Positions 18,548-30,196 of a stretch of 56,196 nucleotides of DNA are shown in pieces. The number at the start of each line of letters is the position of its first letter. Position 1 is the stretch's first letter. The DNA is taken from positions 174,387 through 230,582 of the forward strand of contig NW_027152029.1 in assembly GCF_004359215.1 (NCBI RefSeq), in the 5' to 3' direction. Position numbers and translations under genes: made by a program. The DNA comes from Bremia lactucae. Lineage: Eukaryota; Oomycota; Peronosporomycetes; Peronosporales; Peronosporaceae. The notes below the pieces were generated by a model that had not been told where the DNA came from, did not search any database, and worked only from the letters and a program-made list of their open reading frames with translations.

Positions 18548-20367
18548 TTGCTGAAGGACCATGGCAACCCCATCGTTAGCCAGCAAATTGAACTACATAA
18601 ACTCGTTCAGCTAACTAAGACGCCTGGCGGAAACCTCCGGGTCAAGGTGAAGACTCGAGACGCATGCCAAAGTCTAGCCGACCAAGCAGTTAAGATCCTT
18701 GGCGGCAAATATCATTTCGGCGACTTTGACATTCTCGCCGAACGCTTCTTCCTCGATGTGTCGAGCGTCGATAGTGACTTTGACGCAGACCTCATACTGC
18801 AACCTTCTTTGAACTTGGAGCACAGCCGCTTTATGGCACTTTTCGTGATGTGAATTTGGATGCGGTCTTTATTACCGCCACCTGGCATATGAACTTCCGG
18901 TCAAGCCATTGCCTACCCAAACTTGTTGTGAGTGGAACCGCCTGCCATCAACTTGTGTTCGATGGCAGGGTCTACCCGGTTCTCGCAAAAAAATTCGCCA
19001 TTCCCGGCTCATACACTGGCGTACGGGCACCGTTCTATCCATGCACTCGACCTCAAGGCAACTGCTGCCCCACGGTCTTCGACTCCTTCTACCATGCCGA
19101 GTGCCAGTGCACCTCACCCTTCATTTGCTGTTGTGGTACGCACTGGCTGGTTAGAGACTTCGTAACAGAGATCTATTCGTGCTGGTGCATCCACGATATC
19201 TGGGTAGTCCCTGCTGCAGCCTCCTGGGAATACAACGCCCAGTGAATTATTTCTAGACACTGCGAAATTACAGGTAGTGTCGCCTCCAAGCAGTTTGAAT
19301 AACTCTCAGCTCCTTATGCCCCCACCACAAACCGTCCCGGCTACTGAATCTGCATTGGCTCGTGTGACCGAAGGCAAGCGCAAGGGCAAACGTTCTCGCG
19401 CGGATGATGATTTTGCCAACATGTTGATGAAGTCTCGTCTAAAGCCTTTCGCTGGTCTCACAACAAGCAACAATTTTGACATTCTAGGCAGTGTGGGAGT
19501 CGAGTTTGATTGCTGCCCAGCGAAGGTCGATGAAGTGGAAATCCCACGGCACCAGACCGTACCGCAAAAGGTTCACTCTCCTCGCGACCTGACTGCAATA
19601 AAGGAAGTTAGCCACTTTCTTACCAAAAACCACACCGAGGTGGTGAAATCCAAGGTGCCTACTCCAATCAAGGAGATCATCAGCGAGATAATAGCGGCAG
19701 AGAAGACGGCTAATCTTCAGCTCCTTACTTTCCCGGCTGTTTTGCTGCAGCGGACGCCATGGTGAGCGGCATACAGAAGTCGCTTCATACGTCTAATAAT
19801 CCTGATTCGCTGACTTACACGAGCTCCGTCAGGGCTCCTTTGTCGTTCAAAACTGCACTTCTGCGAGAGATGCGTGAGATCAGCCCCAACGTCACTAATG
19901 GCACAGCTCCACATAATAAATCGTGGCTGCTTCTACCGACTCCACCACGTTTGCTCGTAGATGAGTAAATTTCTTCGGCAGCAACGGTGCCCAAGACACG
20001 CGATGGTGTGCTTCAGTGCACTAAAGAGACGGTATGCGAACCCCGCTCTAGCTACTATCGTACGCACAACCAGAGCACCATCGCTTTTTGCGCGGATGTT
20101 GATGTGCACAGCGCCTCCGATGTTTAAGAAGGACTACTGGCTCCAACGATTAACAGGTTGATCGGTTCCCTGGATACCGGCACACAACCTCCGTCTTCTC
20201 CACCCCAACATGCTTCTGGTCCTTCTTCGCTCACCCATCGGCATACAATGCATCACGATCTAGAAGCAAGTCAATGGCAAGGAGAAATGCTCGATGGCCT
20301 CGAAAATCTTCGTGACTGCGGCTGCGGACGCTTCTTCCCTGAGAACGAGGAGGTGCTTCAGCTTTAA
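18548..20367 (+). pseudogene. LINE-1 ORF1
   Basis: Consecutive frames (18548-18853, 18850-19245, 19277-19765, 19759-19968 and on to 20367) resemble the long first ORF of L1-like LINEs. Readable segments include GGNLRVKVKTRDACQSLADQ and KILGGKYHFGDFDILAERFF, then a basic nuclear-signal-like GKRKGKRSR at 19374-19400. ORF1 proteins bind the element RNA. At least four breaks separate the segments, so no full protein is possible. Assignment rests on position before the endonuclease and on family resemblance. Confidence 0.6.
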
Positions 20368-20391
20368 AAATCGGAGGACCGGCCGGTCCTT

Positions 20392-21230
20392 GTGGCAGGC
20401 CGCTTTCAACACGCCGCTAAGGTGGTTGCACGAATGGATTTGACTGCGGTCGTGTGGCAGAATTTCACTTTGCTTACCGTCAATACGAACGGTATCAAGA
20501 AGAGCGAACACCTGCTCTCCCAATTAAGCTTTTCCTGCATCCAGGAGACCAAGCTCCCTGATAATCACCACCTGTCCATCTTCCAGTTTAACCTTCACAC
20601 TTGATTCACGCATAAAATACTCGTTAGCGATCCAGGCGCAGTCAGCACATCGCGGACGATGCACCGGTCTGAAGGCGTCCTTACTCTTTTCTGACCCGAT
20701 TTTCCAGGTTTTGACACGGCAGCAGAACTTCGTGAATTGACTGCCCCGGATCGCTATCTCGTCGTCCGAGTAGTGGTCAATAGTACCCCAGTGTACGTCA
20801 ACAACGTATACTCACCGGCGGAAGCTCACGACAAAGCTGTATTTTTTAATCGTCTCCCTGTCAATAGCTTTGAAGATCATACGACGCACATTATCCTCGG
20901 TGACTTGAACACTTAATCCTAGCCTTAACTCGGCACAGCCACGATTGGTCACTCGTCCAGGCCGCAGCGCGTGTATGGACTGGCTGGGTCAGTTAAGAGT
21001 CGTCGACGCCTGGCACATTCATCACTCAAGAAGGCGCCTGTACACTTGTCCACAGCCACGACTGAACCGGCTGGACTACGCTCTATTATCGACGGATTTT
21101 TGCAACGCGTTATACGGGGATTCGACCTACTTTGATCCAAAGGGCGCTGGTGACCATTTGGCACACAGTAACATTGAAGTCCTTAGCTCAGCCCCAAGGA
21201 TATGGGTACTGGCGATTTCCTGAATATCTT
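20392..21230 (+). pseudogene. LINE-1 endonuclease domain
   Basis: Apurinic/apyrimidinic-type endonuclease that nicks target DNA. TVNTNG and CIQETKLPD at the N-terminal end match the N and E motifs of the family (the E in QETK is catalytic). VYVNNVYSP, HIILGDLNT near 20890 and LRSIIDGF-type tail segments follow in other frames. Stops and shifts occur between the motifs. Confidence 0.7.
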
Positions 21231-21683
21231 ATACAGTATCTCGACGTGTTCGATGTCATCCGCGGTGCTGTACAGCAGGCGCTTAAAAATCCTCGCATTG
21301 CATCCAATCCGGAATAAGCATGGGAACAATGTAAGAAACCCATTCGGCTTCAGCGGCATCATGCGGCGGCAACAGGAAGGTGCGCTGGTGGATGCGCGTG
21401 CGACGCCCGACCAAGCAGCCTTATTTAATTGCTCCTAGAGCGATGGTATCTCCCAATCGGTGTTTCATGCTGCACTTGAGACATACCGGGACTGTGCGCA
21501 CCGATCTAGTTGCTATAAGAAAGACTCGGCTTCCGACTTTCACATTCAGAATTCCGAAACTTCTTCTCATTTTTTCTTTCGTCTGCTTGATCCGCATCGA
21601 AGAAGTTCGGACTCCTGATAGCTCCATCTATGAGCAACCCGGCGGACATCTCAGCCAGGTTTCGGGCACACTAGGGCTCAATC

Positions 21684-22600
21684 ATGGGTGATGCGGCTAG
21701 TCTTGCCGGATCATTACCACCCACCGGCCACTCCAGCCGAGAGGTGCTGCTGGCAACGATTGATAAACGTCTCTCCGGTGCTGACCAAGCTATTCTTAAT
21801 GCTCCCATTGCTGGTGCTGACTTCGCTGAAGCACTAAAGCACATGCTAAGTTTGCCTAGGCATGGATGGCCTCACTGCTGTTTCTTACCAAATTGCACTC
21901 GATATATTTGGTGAATGCCTATGCATTGTGTTCAACCACCAGCTGACACGTGATGAGCTCCTCCCTTCTCAACGCAAGTCAGCTCTGTGCATGTTACTCA
22001 AAAAGGGTTCGCGTAATGGCCCCAACAGCTTCAGACAAATCTCGCTGATTGGTGTAGATGTCAATGCGTTGTCCAAGGTGCTGACGTACCGTCTTCAGCT
22101 TTTCTTCCACATCTTATTCATGATGACCAGAAGGTTTTGTCAAGCGTTGGTCTCTTCATCACCACGTGAGGTTTCTCGCTGGTATACAAGATCTGGTGAC
22201 CGAACTCGATGAGGCCGCCTACGCCATGTTTCTCGGCTTTGATAAAGAGTTTGACCGGGTCGAGTGGAGCTAAATGTTTCAAGTGCTTGATCGCACGGGT
22301 TGCGGAGGCGACTTTACTTACTGAATAAGACCTCCTATTCAATGGCCACTTCAATCTCCTTTCTTTCCCACCCGAGGATTCAAACAAGGCGCGCTCGCTA
22401 TCAGCACTGCTATTTGTCATGGTCATGGAACCCCTTGGTTACCTGCTCCGGCAGCATGAGGAGCTTGGTGTATGTCTTTCCAACGACCACACTGCCACCA
22501 GTGTCTTCTTTGCGGATGATCCCACGTTGCTATCCAGCTCGCTCTCAGGTGTTCAGGCGCAGCTTGATCTAGTTTAATTTTACTGTGAAGGCTCCGGAGC
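21684..22600 (+). pseudogene. LINE-1 reverse transcriptase
   Basis: RT for target-primed reverse transcription. LLKKGSRNGPNSFRQISLIGVD (21990-22055, the RPI-type motif) and FLGFDKEFDRVEW near 22230 are readable, then PLGYLLRQHEELGV, and the catalytic FADD box at 22509-22520 followed by PTLLSSSLSGVQAQLD. The catalytic Asp pair is present, but frames change at least three times. Confidence 0.8.
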
Positions 22601-22619
22601 CAAGCTTAATCTTGCCAAG

Positions 22620-23030
22620 AGCGTCTTATGCCCTTTAACAGACGTAGCACCTCTCCATGTTTTCCTGGATTCAAGGTGCTACAACGGGGTGAGACAGATA
22701 AGTTCTTGGACATCCTGTTCGGTCTCCAATCTATGCGGACTTGCAGTTTGTCCTTGCCTTTCGGCTTTTGCCGGTGCGCTCGCGTTTCACATTTCTTCGT
22801 GACGCGCATCCCAACATCATCTTTGCGTCCGGGGTGGATGCCATGCAGTTAAATCAGAGAGGCACTTATTTTTTGAGTGTGCCCTTCCAGCTGACTTGTG
22901 GTCAATCCAATTTCGCGACTGGTCGATTTTTTCGCTGCCATCCCATCGTGGCTAGATATTGCCCTTCGGCGACCGCCAGGTCTTACGCAGGCTTGGCAGG
23001 AGCATGAAGTTGTGATCCGCGACTTATGAC
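22620..23030 (+). pseudogene. LINE-1 C-terminal region
   Basis: Frames at 22628-22852 and 22741-23007 include FRLLPVRSRFTFLRDAHPN. The equivalent LFPVRSRFWVLEASRLG in LINE-3 (about 31165) precedes a Cys/His motif that is degraded here. Confidence 0.5.
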
Positions 23031-23640
23031 AGGTCTCGCGTTGTGACACCCTTCATCTGATGTGGACTGTGCGCAATGACGCCCTGTTTTGCCAGCGGGC
23101 GCCCATACCTCTTGAGCCAGCTCTGCGTTTCGTCTACAGTACGTCTAGCGCACACTTCCGAGCTTCTCTACGTCGGCTGTACGGATAGACGCAACGATAA
23201 TTGCTTCGGTCTGTGACGAGCCAGCTTAAGCGCTCACGATCTTTGGGTGCCTTTATGCGTGCCAACTCGGCATCGTTCTCAGTGCACTTCCTTTAAAGTT
23301 ACCCGGGATAATTTTTGACTTGAAGCCAGCTCTCGAGTTGGTGGATTCAATTGATCTAGCTTCTTTACGGCATGCATCACCCCACACTTCCGGTGAGATG
23401 TTGTAATCATATTTTCAATTTATCACGAAATTAAGGTGCGGCGGGTCGGAATTAAGTTTTACAGGTCCTCTTTTTCTGCGTATGATGCCTTTGGCGTATT
23501 ATCAAACATGACGGATCCATGTGCGCCATTAATTAGCAGCTATCACTTTCCAGTTTGATATATGAAAAGAAGTCCAGTCCTGGTATCAATGCCACTTTGG
23601 TGGTTCAGTAGTTAACCACTCATTTCTTAAACGGAAGATC
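23031..23640. other. Unassigned interval after LINE-1
   Basis: Probably LINE-1 3' remnants to about 23400, then unique sequence. No gene is recognised. Confidence 0.35.
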
Positions 23641-23690
23641 ACGCGGTGCGGTACCCGAGGCCGACAGAAGTGCCAAAAATGACTTAATCA

Positions 23691-24125
23691 GTGTCGGTCA
23701 AGACTAGAGGGTCGTCGCCAGGGCCCGTAAGGGTGATGGGCAGCCCGAGCCCGACTCTTGATCTTGGCGTCGCGGCTGTGAATCTTCGACACGGGACCGC
23801 TTGTGAGAGCAGCGCGACCGCTGGTTCGGACGAAGCTGCGGCTAGCACTCCATCTGTGCAGCCCTCCCTTCCAGCTGTGTGATTGCAGGTGTCTCAAGTA
23901 ACGCCCGCAATGCCAGCGGACGAGAATGCGTCTACTCAGCGCTATCACTTTCGGACGAGAATCGCTGCACCACTTGTCCCAGCTCAGCGTCCCAAGCGAG
24001 CGCGTCGATCCCCAGCCAACGTCACAGTCTTCGAGTTTGAGGCAACCGATGACCGCTGGGGATCCGCCGACTCGTATGAGTACCATGTTCGCTGGTCGGA
24101 CACTGCTGAGAGACGTCGTGGGTAG
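23691..24125 (+). pseudogene. Chromodomain-like relic of unknown origin
   Basis: Two frames (23691-23882 and 23883-24125) separated by a TGA share a Pro/Ser/Ala-rich linker character and end with a basic stretch (RPKRARRS) followed by YEYHVRWSD at about 24078-24105. The Y-x-V-x-W pattern resembles a chromodomain core, and the downstream frame ARQQLIDHGNK would fit its C-terminal helix after one shift. It may be the tail of a gypsy-type pol or another element. No flanking pol was found. Weak call. Confidence 0.35.
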
Positions 24126-24292
24126 CCCGCCAGCAGCTCATTGATCATGGCAACAAGCCTCTCTCGATATCGTGGATCGGTTCCTGACATGACATCCAGA
24201 TCGCAAGACGACGTACCAAGCAATTGTCGCCTAGAATTGTCACTCCCTTCTGGCCATGGCATCCAATGAGGATAACTCTTGCGTTGCGCATG

Positions 24293-24782
24293 CTATCCAA
24301 ATGGCATATGAGTTGCGTATCCTCGTTGAAGCCAGTTAACAGCTCCCAGACATCTGGCGGGCGGGAGTATATTTACCAGGCCAATTTCTCCGGCATTGAT
24401 GTGTCCAGCGGCTTCAAGCATGTTAAACAGATCGTTCGATACTACTGCTATTGCCTCCCCAAGTCTGGGTGGGGCATTCATCTGCCTCAGCTTCGCTGAA
24501 ATCTTTTCGACGGAGATGGGGTGGGCTATCTGGCCATAGCGCGACGGGTACTTCCTCTGCCTAACGTCGTCCTTGGACCAGATGTTTCCATTGTTGGCAT
24601 ACAAGAAGAATATGCTTGGCCACTGTTTTGCTATGCAAATTACTCAGCTCGGTGCAGTCATTATTCGTGAGAATGGAACTAACACAGGATTGGGCGAATA
24701 CCGTTGGTTTCGTACCATTAATTTCATCCGTCCTATAAAGGTCTTCCTTACCGTTTAGGTTTTTTACCTCAGCTTTAGCCAT
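24293..24782 (-). pseudogene. Uncharacterised frameshifted ORF
   Basis: Minus-strand frames 24782-24561 (from MAKAEVKNLNGKEDLYR) and 24604-24293 overlap and would form one protein of about 160 residues if a single shift near 24600 were removed. Composition is balanced and protein-like, with no repeats, signal peptide or membrane segment seen. I do not recognise a family. It lies between a chromodomain-like relic and a Pol III repeat copy. It could be a host gene relic or part of an unknown element. Confidence 0.35.
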
Positions 24783-24878
24783 ATAGCTCCATTACGACTC
24801 ATTTTGGCATATGCAAAGATAACCCTCCAATCAAAAGCTGACCAGTTTTGCAGCATTGATGCTTGAAAGTCAAGAAGC

Positions 24879-24950
24879 AGCCTCCAGGTGGAATTGAATC
24901 ACCGACCTTTCGCTTACGAAGCGAGAGCTCTACCACTGACCTATAGGGGC
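24879..24950 (-). tRNA. tRNA-Thr(CGT)-like gene, copy 2
   Basis: Best preserved of three copies: acceptor GCCCCTA against TGGAGGC with one mismatch and one wobble, D-arm TAGGTCAGTGGTAGAG, anticodon loop TTCGTAA on CTCGC/GCGAA, T-loop ATTCAAT. 72 bases, no intron. The anticodon CGT reads ACG (Thr). The altered B box start may reduce transcription. Confidence 0.7.
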
Positions 24951-24961
24951 AGGGGTCACAC

Positions 24962-25026
24962 GTTGGCGCAGTGGTTAAGCACCGACATGTCGACTCAAAG
25001 TTCACGGGTTTAGCCCCGCGCCAACC
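24962..25026 (+). tRNA. tRNA-like sequence, identity unresolved
   Basis: The acceptor halves GTTGGCG and CGCCAAC pair perfectly over seven bases, with a GCAGTGGTTAAGC D-arm and a CGGG-TTTAGCC T-arm. The anticodon arm does not fold normally and the total of 65 bases is short. Probably a decayed tRNA; it diverges 12 bp away from the Thr copy on the opposite strand. Confidence 0.5.
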
Positions 25027-25167
25027 AAAAACAGCAAATGCAGCAGACTTTCCGATACCGCTGGAACCCCGGGTATCATCGATAAGCAAAGATAAGCCCT
25101 ATGGCTAGAATTAAATCAGAGATAAAAAAAACTGAGCGAAAAGTAAGATTAAAAAGAATGGGTTGTA

Positions 25168-25415
25168 GAAAACACATTGGAATGTTTATGTTAATAAACT
25201 CCAATGTTAAAATCATCACTGCTGACCGTGACTCAGAAAAAAGAAGTGGAACGGCACGTACTCCGTCGAGTGATACTCATTATACTAACGATTCGTTGAA
25301 TGCTGAAAGCATTGTTGTTGGCCTAAGGCCGAGTCATCAAGGGTGTAATATCCCTGATATACGTTGAGTGGCACGTTTAAGTCCACCGAGTGTGGCCGGC
25401 CGAGGTGGCACAATT
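25168..25415 (+). repeat. Gypsy-A fragment patched into Pol III repeat P2
   Basis: About 250 bp match the Gypsy-A linker (2945-3170): GTARTPSSDT and NDSLNAESIV are readable in frame. P1 has no such segment between TTGTAGA and ATTTTTG. No LTR or target duplication is visible, so this is an internal fragment. Confidence 0.8.
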
Positions 25416-25681
25416 TTTGTCAAAGCCGAGTAGGCATAGGTTGTGTTAACGATAAATATACGACCGTCTTTCAACTGAGCTATAGGGGTATATAAAAAAA
25501 GTTTGCCAAATTACAAACAGAACATAGATACACGGTCTAGGGACAGCCACAACACAGGGGAAATACTCTCCACAAGAGATACCTCAGGTCGACGAATTCA
25601 TCAGGAGCGATCGCAAACCCGATAATTTATAACTATTACATTCTTTCAAGTCAGGGCGGGGGGGGGGGAATAGCTCCGTTA

Positions 25682-26050
25682 AAAGTTGTCTATATTAATT
25701 TTATAGACGTGGACTAGTCAATCTACCTGGCTTTGTCTGATATGGTTCTGAAAATATCCGATTGTGCAAGCGTTTTTTGGGCTTTCTTTTTACTTTTGCT
25801 TTTTAAAAGCAAAAGAACATCGACAGGATGGCGTCAACGCGAGCAACCCTTCGGACGGACACGGCCTCTGCTGGGACCCGTACGCGCCTCAGGCACGATG
25901 ACAGTGCATCTGCGATCCCATGTTCCTCTTCAAATAGGTTGGGGACGAAGGTAGTGCTCGCACTCCCCGCGCCAGTCGCCACGTGTACGTGTCGTAGCAT
26001 TTTCCCGTTATTTCGAAATTATCAAAATTTCATTTATTTTTCGCAGCCCA
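25682..26050. other. Unassigned interval
   Basis: Short overlapping frames on both strands (25733-25954 plus, 25803-26000 minus) without recognised domains. Confidence 0.35.
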
Positions 26051-26084
26051 TCAGCCTGCATCATTGCCATGGAATCGGTCCAGC

Positions 26085-27660
26085 TCAAAACGACGTTGCT
26101 GAGCCCAGACATTTAGGATCAAAGAATGCGCCAAATATTGGTGGCTGTGGGTCCCGAGGCTGGGAGCAGCTGCGCCGTTGTTGGGATGGCCGACAAAATA
26201 TGTAAGTTGGTTTGGGCGAGATACCGCCCATGTTCATCCAAACGAACAACAGGTTCTTCAACCCGGTGTGCGAACACTGGTAATTTTTACGATGATGGTC
26301 CATAAAGCTCGACAATGTGGTTGCACACGGAGTCCCTGCAGTGCATTTTGTAGCACTTTTAGCTGGTCTATTTTGTACAAGCGTCGCTGTAAGAATCGGA
26401 TATGCGCCGCAAACATTATTAGCACCACATGCAGTGCTGCAAGCGTCGGAGTCGGCTGGCGCCCATCGGAAAGGCATCGGATTTAGTCGGACCAGATGAA
26501 GTGAAAAAAAAAAAGCGTCACCGCCTGGAGAACGTGCCACAGGTTAGCAACGACGTCTTCCGCACTTTTCCATTCCTGACGGATACTCATAGTCCTTGGA
26601 GAGCGATGTCCAGCCAGACGGGCCGAAGAGTATAAAATTGAGCCATCATATCGAAAGCCAGCAGCCACAACCCTCTCGCAAGCGTACAGCCAAAAATCAA
26701 GTGCTGCTCAGTCTCAAACGCTTCGCATCTAGCACGAACGCAATTGCAAATGCGTGGGTAAGACTCTTTTAGAAACTAAAACCGCGAGCGTACTGGAAGA
26801 AGTCGGAACGCGAGGCGAAATAGCAGGTTTTCAAATACGGGAAGCAGGATCGTTCGCAGATAGTTGATGTACTTCAAGTACTTTTTGATCTGCTCTCGAC
26901 CAGCCGTCTGCGAGTGTATCGTCATCCGATGAGGTTTTGTCGGCGGCTGTAATGTTCATGCGACACGAACAAGTGCAGATCGCGGGATCAGTGGATCAAG
27001 CACACCTTTTCGTTGCGTCTAGAGCTCAAGTAGGGGATGCATGGTCGCAGAAGAGTCTGAGGTTGAAGGATGAGCCATGTTGCTTCAAGGCGCTGAACGA
27101 TTTGTGTAGCCTCTAAATAGAATACTTTAAGGCACTTCATCTGGAGGCCAAGTGACGCCGACAAAAGCGTGAAGCGAGATATGTGTGCACGAAGTCGTCC
27201 TGTGATGGCCAAGCATCCCCAACGCTTGGTGAGTCCACAAGCGATCGCACACCAAATACCCAAGAAATATGAAGCCGAAGGCTTCGTTGCGGCTCGACCA
27301 CCATTCCAAGACACCGTCGATGTGCTCTGATGGTGGTGGCTCTTGGAGTTTGTTCGAAGTGAAATGTCGTATCTGAGTGAAACAAGATCGGCTGACAAAG
27401 ACCATACCAGGTGCGTTCCTCGAGTGGAGGTTTTGCCACGTTACTTCCCAACGGATTCTGTACCACGTTGTCCATGGTGCTTTCCACCATAATAAAATTA
27501 GGCTCCACTTTGTTAATTTACCGTGACGTATCGGAGAGATTGTGAGGAAGTCTAAAGCTTCGCGTCGACCTGGGCGAGGAAGGAATAAGTGCAGCAGCTC
27601 GGCACCTGCTGACGTCGAATTCTGAATTCCCTTCAAGATAGCAGCATTCGTAAGCTGCAG
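26085..27660 (-). pseudogene. LINE-2 C-terminal region
   Basis: Several minus-strand frames (27636-27127, 26668-26483, 26540-26085) in place of the LINE C-terminal domain. One frame contains NLWHVLQAVTLFFFHFIWSD, a Trp/Phe-rich tail of the type seen at oomycete LINE ends (recollection, unverified). Confidence 0.4.
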
Positions 27661-28089
27661 GAGAAGCTGCAGTTGCTGTCGCTAATGATTTGCTGTTAGA
27701 CTGAGGATTACCAAATCACCGTCGCGGCGGTGTTAATACCAAAAATTTCTTGGTATGAGCTGGACATGCGAGGCGTCACGATCATGTTTACGACATAGCA
27801 CAAACCGATACAGCATCGACTGCTACCGCTTCACTACCGTTGCCGGAATTGCCACATGTCCTGTGTGATGCCTTAAACGAGAGAGGATTATCGTTTGAGC
27901 TACCAGGAGTCGACCATGAAGCGTCCGCGCTCTACGATACCACATCTTGAAGCAGTCGTACAAGCGCTGCTTTAGAAGATGCACGAGGGCGCCATCTACC
28001 GACGATTGCCCAAACAGGATGTCAAGGTAATTTACCGTCTCCGTGCGGTTGAGTACTTGTACTCTAGAAGCAAAGGACAGTCTTGATTT

Positions 28090-28930
28090 CTGTTCAATGC
28101 CAGCAGCATCGATTTGGACATATTGAGTGTTGCACCAGAGCCTTTGCAGTACTCCTCCACAATCTCAAAATGGGCTTGCAAGTTTGGTATCGATCCACCC
28201 AGAAGAGTCGAGTCATCCGCGAAGAACGCGCTTGTAATAGTGTGATTTGCGTTCGGACATCATCGTGAGACCTCAGCAGGTTGCCAAACGGCTCAATGTT
28301 TAAGATGAAGAGAAGCGCAGATAGCCGATCGCCTTGATTTACCACTTATGTTGAATATAGTGCAGACTGAATGTTTTGGTTGATTAGCAGTGCCGTGAGT
28401 GACGGTGTACAGCAACTGAATCCACTGTGTATATCGCGAGCTCCATTTACTTTGAGCAATCTGAACATGTAGTGCCAATTGACCCGATGAAACGCCGTTT
28501 CAAAGTCCAGGAAAAGTGTATACACTTCTTCATCCCGACTTGTAACGAGATCTTGCAGATCGGCGAGGAAGCAATGTGGTGGTGTATGGAACGGCCTTTG
28601 AGAAAGCCTTTTTGTTCTGAGTGGATAAAATTTGGTGTGACACTTTGTAGCCTGTACGTCAAAGATTTTGACAGGACCTTCACATCGACTTGCATTAGAG
28701 CGATGGGTCGGTAGTTTCCAGGCTCAGCTCGTGACCCTTTCTTGTGTAAGAGCACCACTGCCAACTTCGTTTGAGATTAAAGCAGCTTGCCATATCTAAG
28801 TCGATCGGCAAAGACGATGTGTATGCAGCCGCCAAACACTATTGGAGCCACCTGGTCGAAGCCAGCAGACTAACCGTCCATGCCGGGTGCTGACGACGAT
28901 TTCATGTGCTTAATCGCACTTGCAAGGTAT
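28090..28930 (-). pseudogene. LINE-2 reverse transcriptase
   Basis: On the minus strand SSAPGMDG (about 28890) is the start of the RT domain. LLHKKGSRAEPGNYRPIALM and SEQKGFLKGRSIHHHI (28764-28590) are canonical RT blocks. QGDRLSALLFILNIEPFGNLL follows at 28340-28275, and FADD with DSTLL at about 28223-28200. The catalytic Asp pair survives in a shifted frame. Several frameshifts and stops make it non-functional. Confidence 0.85.
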
Positions 28931-29000
28931 GATGGCGTCATTGGTGCGTCCAGAATTGTACGTCGATATCGGTGACAAAGCATGTGACTGAGTTGCGATG

Positions 29001-29672
29001 CTTGCGCTGCTTACAATCGTCGGGTGGAGGAGATCGCCTACGAGGGCTGTTATGATCCCTCATCTTAGACCCCCAGTATTCCATGAAACGGAGAGAAGTA
29101 TTGTGAGGGTTTGTCGAGATAACCCACTCGGTGTCTAGCAACGAGGGACTAGACCCCCCGCTATCATTACAACGATCCTATTAACGTCCTCAAGTTGCAG
29201 TACCGAAGATGAAGAGGAATATAAATCATCAAGCTTTTGGAGAGTCTCCAAATCGTTAAGAAGGGGGCCATTGCACCTTTCTCCATTGCTGCAAGTAGAA
29301 ATCCTAGATTTCAGAACGTAGGAGGAGTAGGAGGATATTAGGATGAATTAGGGGCGTGGGATGCACTGGAATCCACTCGACTGGTTCACCAGTGATATAC
29401 CGGATCCAGTTATCGTTGGAGAAGATCGTCGGTGCTATGGACATGAGCATGAGCTCAAATGTGCCCAACGCCTTGGTCGCTCGAGACAGCCACTTGATGG
29501 AATTGGACGACGTCTACCATTTGGCACACACTTTGAAGATGTCACCACACTTAGATGGGACTTGCATCCCTATTATTATTGTTCACTTCTTGCAAAATGT
29601 GGTGTCTTCATTAGGCTGTGTCGCACACAGCACACGGTTTATGACATGCAGCTGGGCAAGTCTAGCGCCGTC
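29001..29672. other. Unassigned interval between LINE-2 RT and ORF1-like frames
   Basis: This is where an endonuclease would be expected for a minus-strand LINE, but I could not read its motifs. The plus-strand frames at 29356-29699 overlap each other and look like chance. Confidence 0.35.
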
Positions 29673-30196
29673 TTAGCCACTCGCTTCCATTTTCAGTGAC
29701 AGCGCACTGTTGAAAGCGAGAGGTGACGCGACTGCCATCCTTGTGATGTTGTCAGGATTTGTCACTTTTTCGAGAAGAGTGCACACTCCGTCGACCTGGG
29801 CGTCTGCAGCCGCAACGCGGTCAGGAAATATGCTGAGAAGGGCCGTGTTCTCGTCGTCTGGCATAGACTCAGCTACAGCTGGGACCGGTGACGGCTTATA
29901 TGCCTTCTTGACTGTCGTGTGGTGCTTCTCGAAGAAGAATGCAGACTCGGACGATGTCTTTAGTGCGTTGGGCTGCTTTGCATTCACAGGACCCTTTGAC
30001 GCCAAAACCCAAACTGATGGTTCGTAGTCAAGTCTTTCATTTCGAGCTTGACTTCTATCGTTTGGAGAGCCTGATAGTAATTGGAGCTGAAAATACCATT
30101 CAACGGTTGTGCGACTGAAGAAGTGAACCTAAGCAGGACTTTGTGTTGGCCGCTGCGGGAAAATCGACACCACCTGCCAGTGAATATGGTATCCAT
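29673..30196 (-). pseudogene. Probable LINE-2 ORF1 remnant
   Basis: Two overlapping minus-strand frames (30196-29984 and 30005-29673) join if one shift near 30000 is removed. The second, 110 residues, has an acidic middle (ESMPDDENTALLSIFPDR) and VCTLLEKVTNPDNITRMAVAS. It ends just before the LINE-2 pol region. No domain is recognised; the ORF1 assignment is positional. Confidence 0.4.

Larger units (their letters stand above)
18063..23400 (+). mobile_element. LINE-1: decayed L1-like non-LTR retrotransposon
   Basis: Order on the plus strand: ORF1 (to about 20367), apurinic endonuclease (20392-21230), reverse transcriptase (about 21684-22600) and a C-terminal segment to about 23030. All frames carry stops. 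No clear poly(A) or target duplication was found; the 3' limit is approximate. The 5' edge is an inverted repeat, so the 5' end was rearranged at or after insertion. Confidence 0.75.
24836..25681. repeat. Pol III repeat unit P2
   Basis: Second copy of the right part of P1. It carries the Thr(CGT) tRNA-like gene, the plus-strand tRNA-like sequence, the tRNA 5'-half relic and the start of the Arg relic, which ends in an expanded G-run (about 25660-25670). A Gypsy-A fragment interrupts it at about 25168-25415. Confidence 0.7.
26050..29000 (-). mobile_element. LINE-2: decayed L1-like element (minus strand)
   Basis: Reverse transcriptase from about 28930 down to 28090, then C-terminal sequence to about 26050 (26668-26483 and 26540-26085 frames). 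A probable ORF1 remnant lies upstream at 29673-30196. No endonuclease could be confirmed between them. Ends are approximate; no poly(A) tract was identified. Confidence 0.65.

Noticed and set aside
23688..24086. 132-residue minus-strand frame opposite the chromodomain-like relic
   Set aside because: The plus strand gives a better protein-like reading (basic stretch and Y-x-V-x-W pattern); the minus frame looks like a GC-rich shadow.
25655..25675. Long G-run and those near 5875, 7675 and 12765 as G-quadruplex regulators
   Set aside because: They are homopolymer expansions of short purine or coding G-tracts and may also be sequencing artefacts; no regulatory context supports them.
29356..29699. 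Two overlapping ~110-residue plus-strand frames
   Set aside because: They overlap each other in different frames, lack motifs and lie within a minus-strand LINE.
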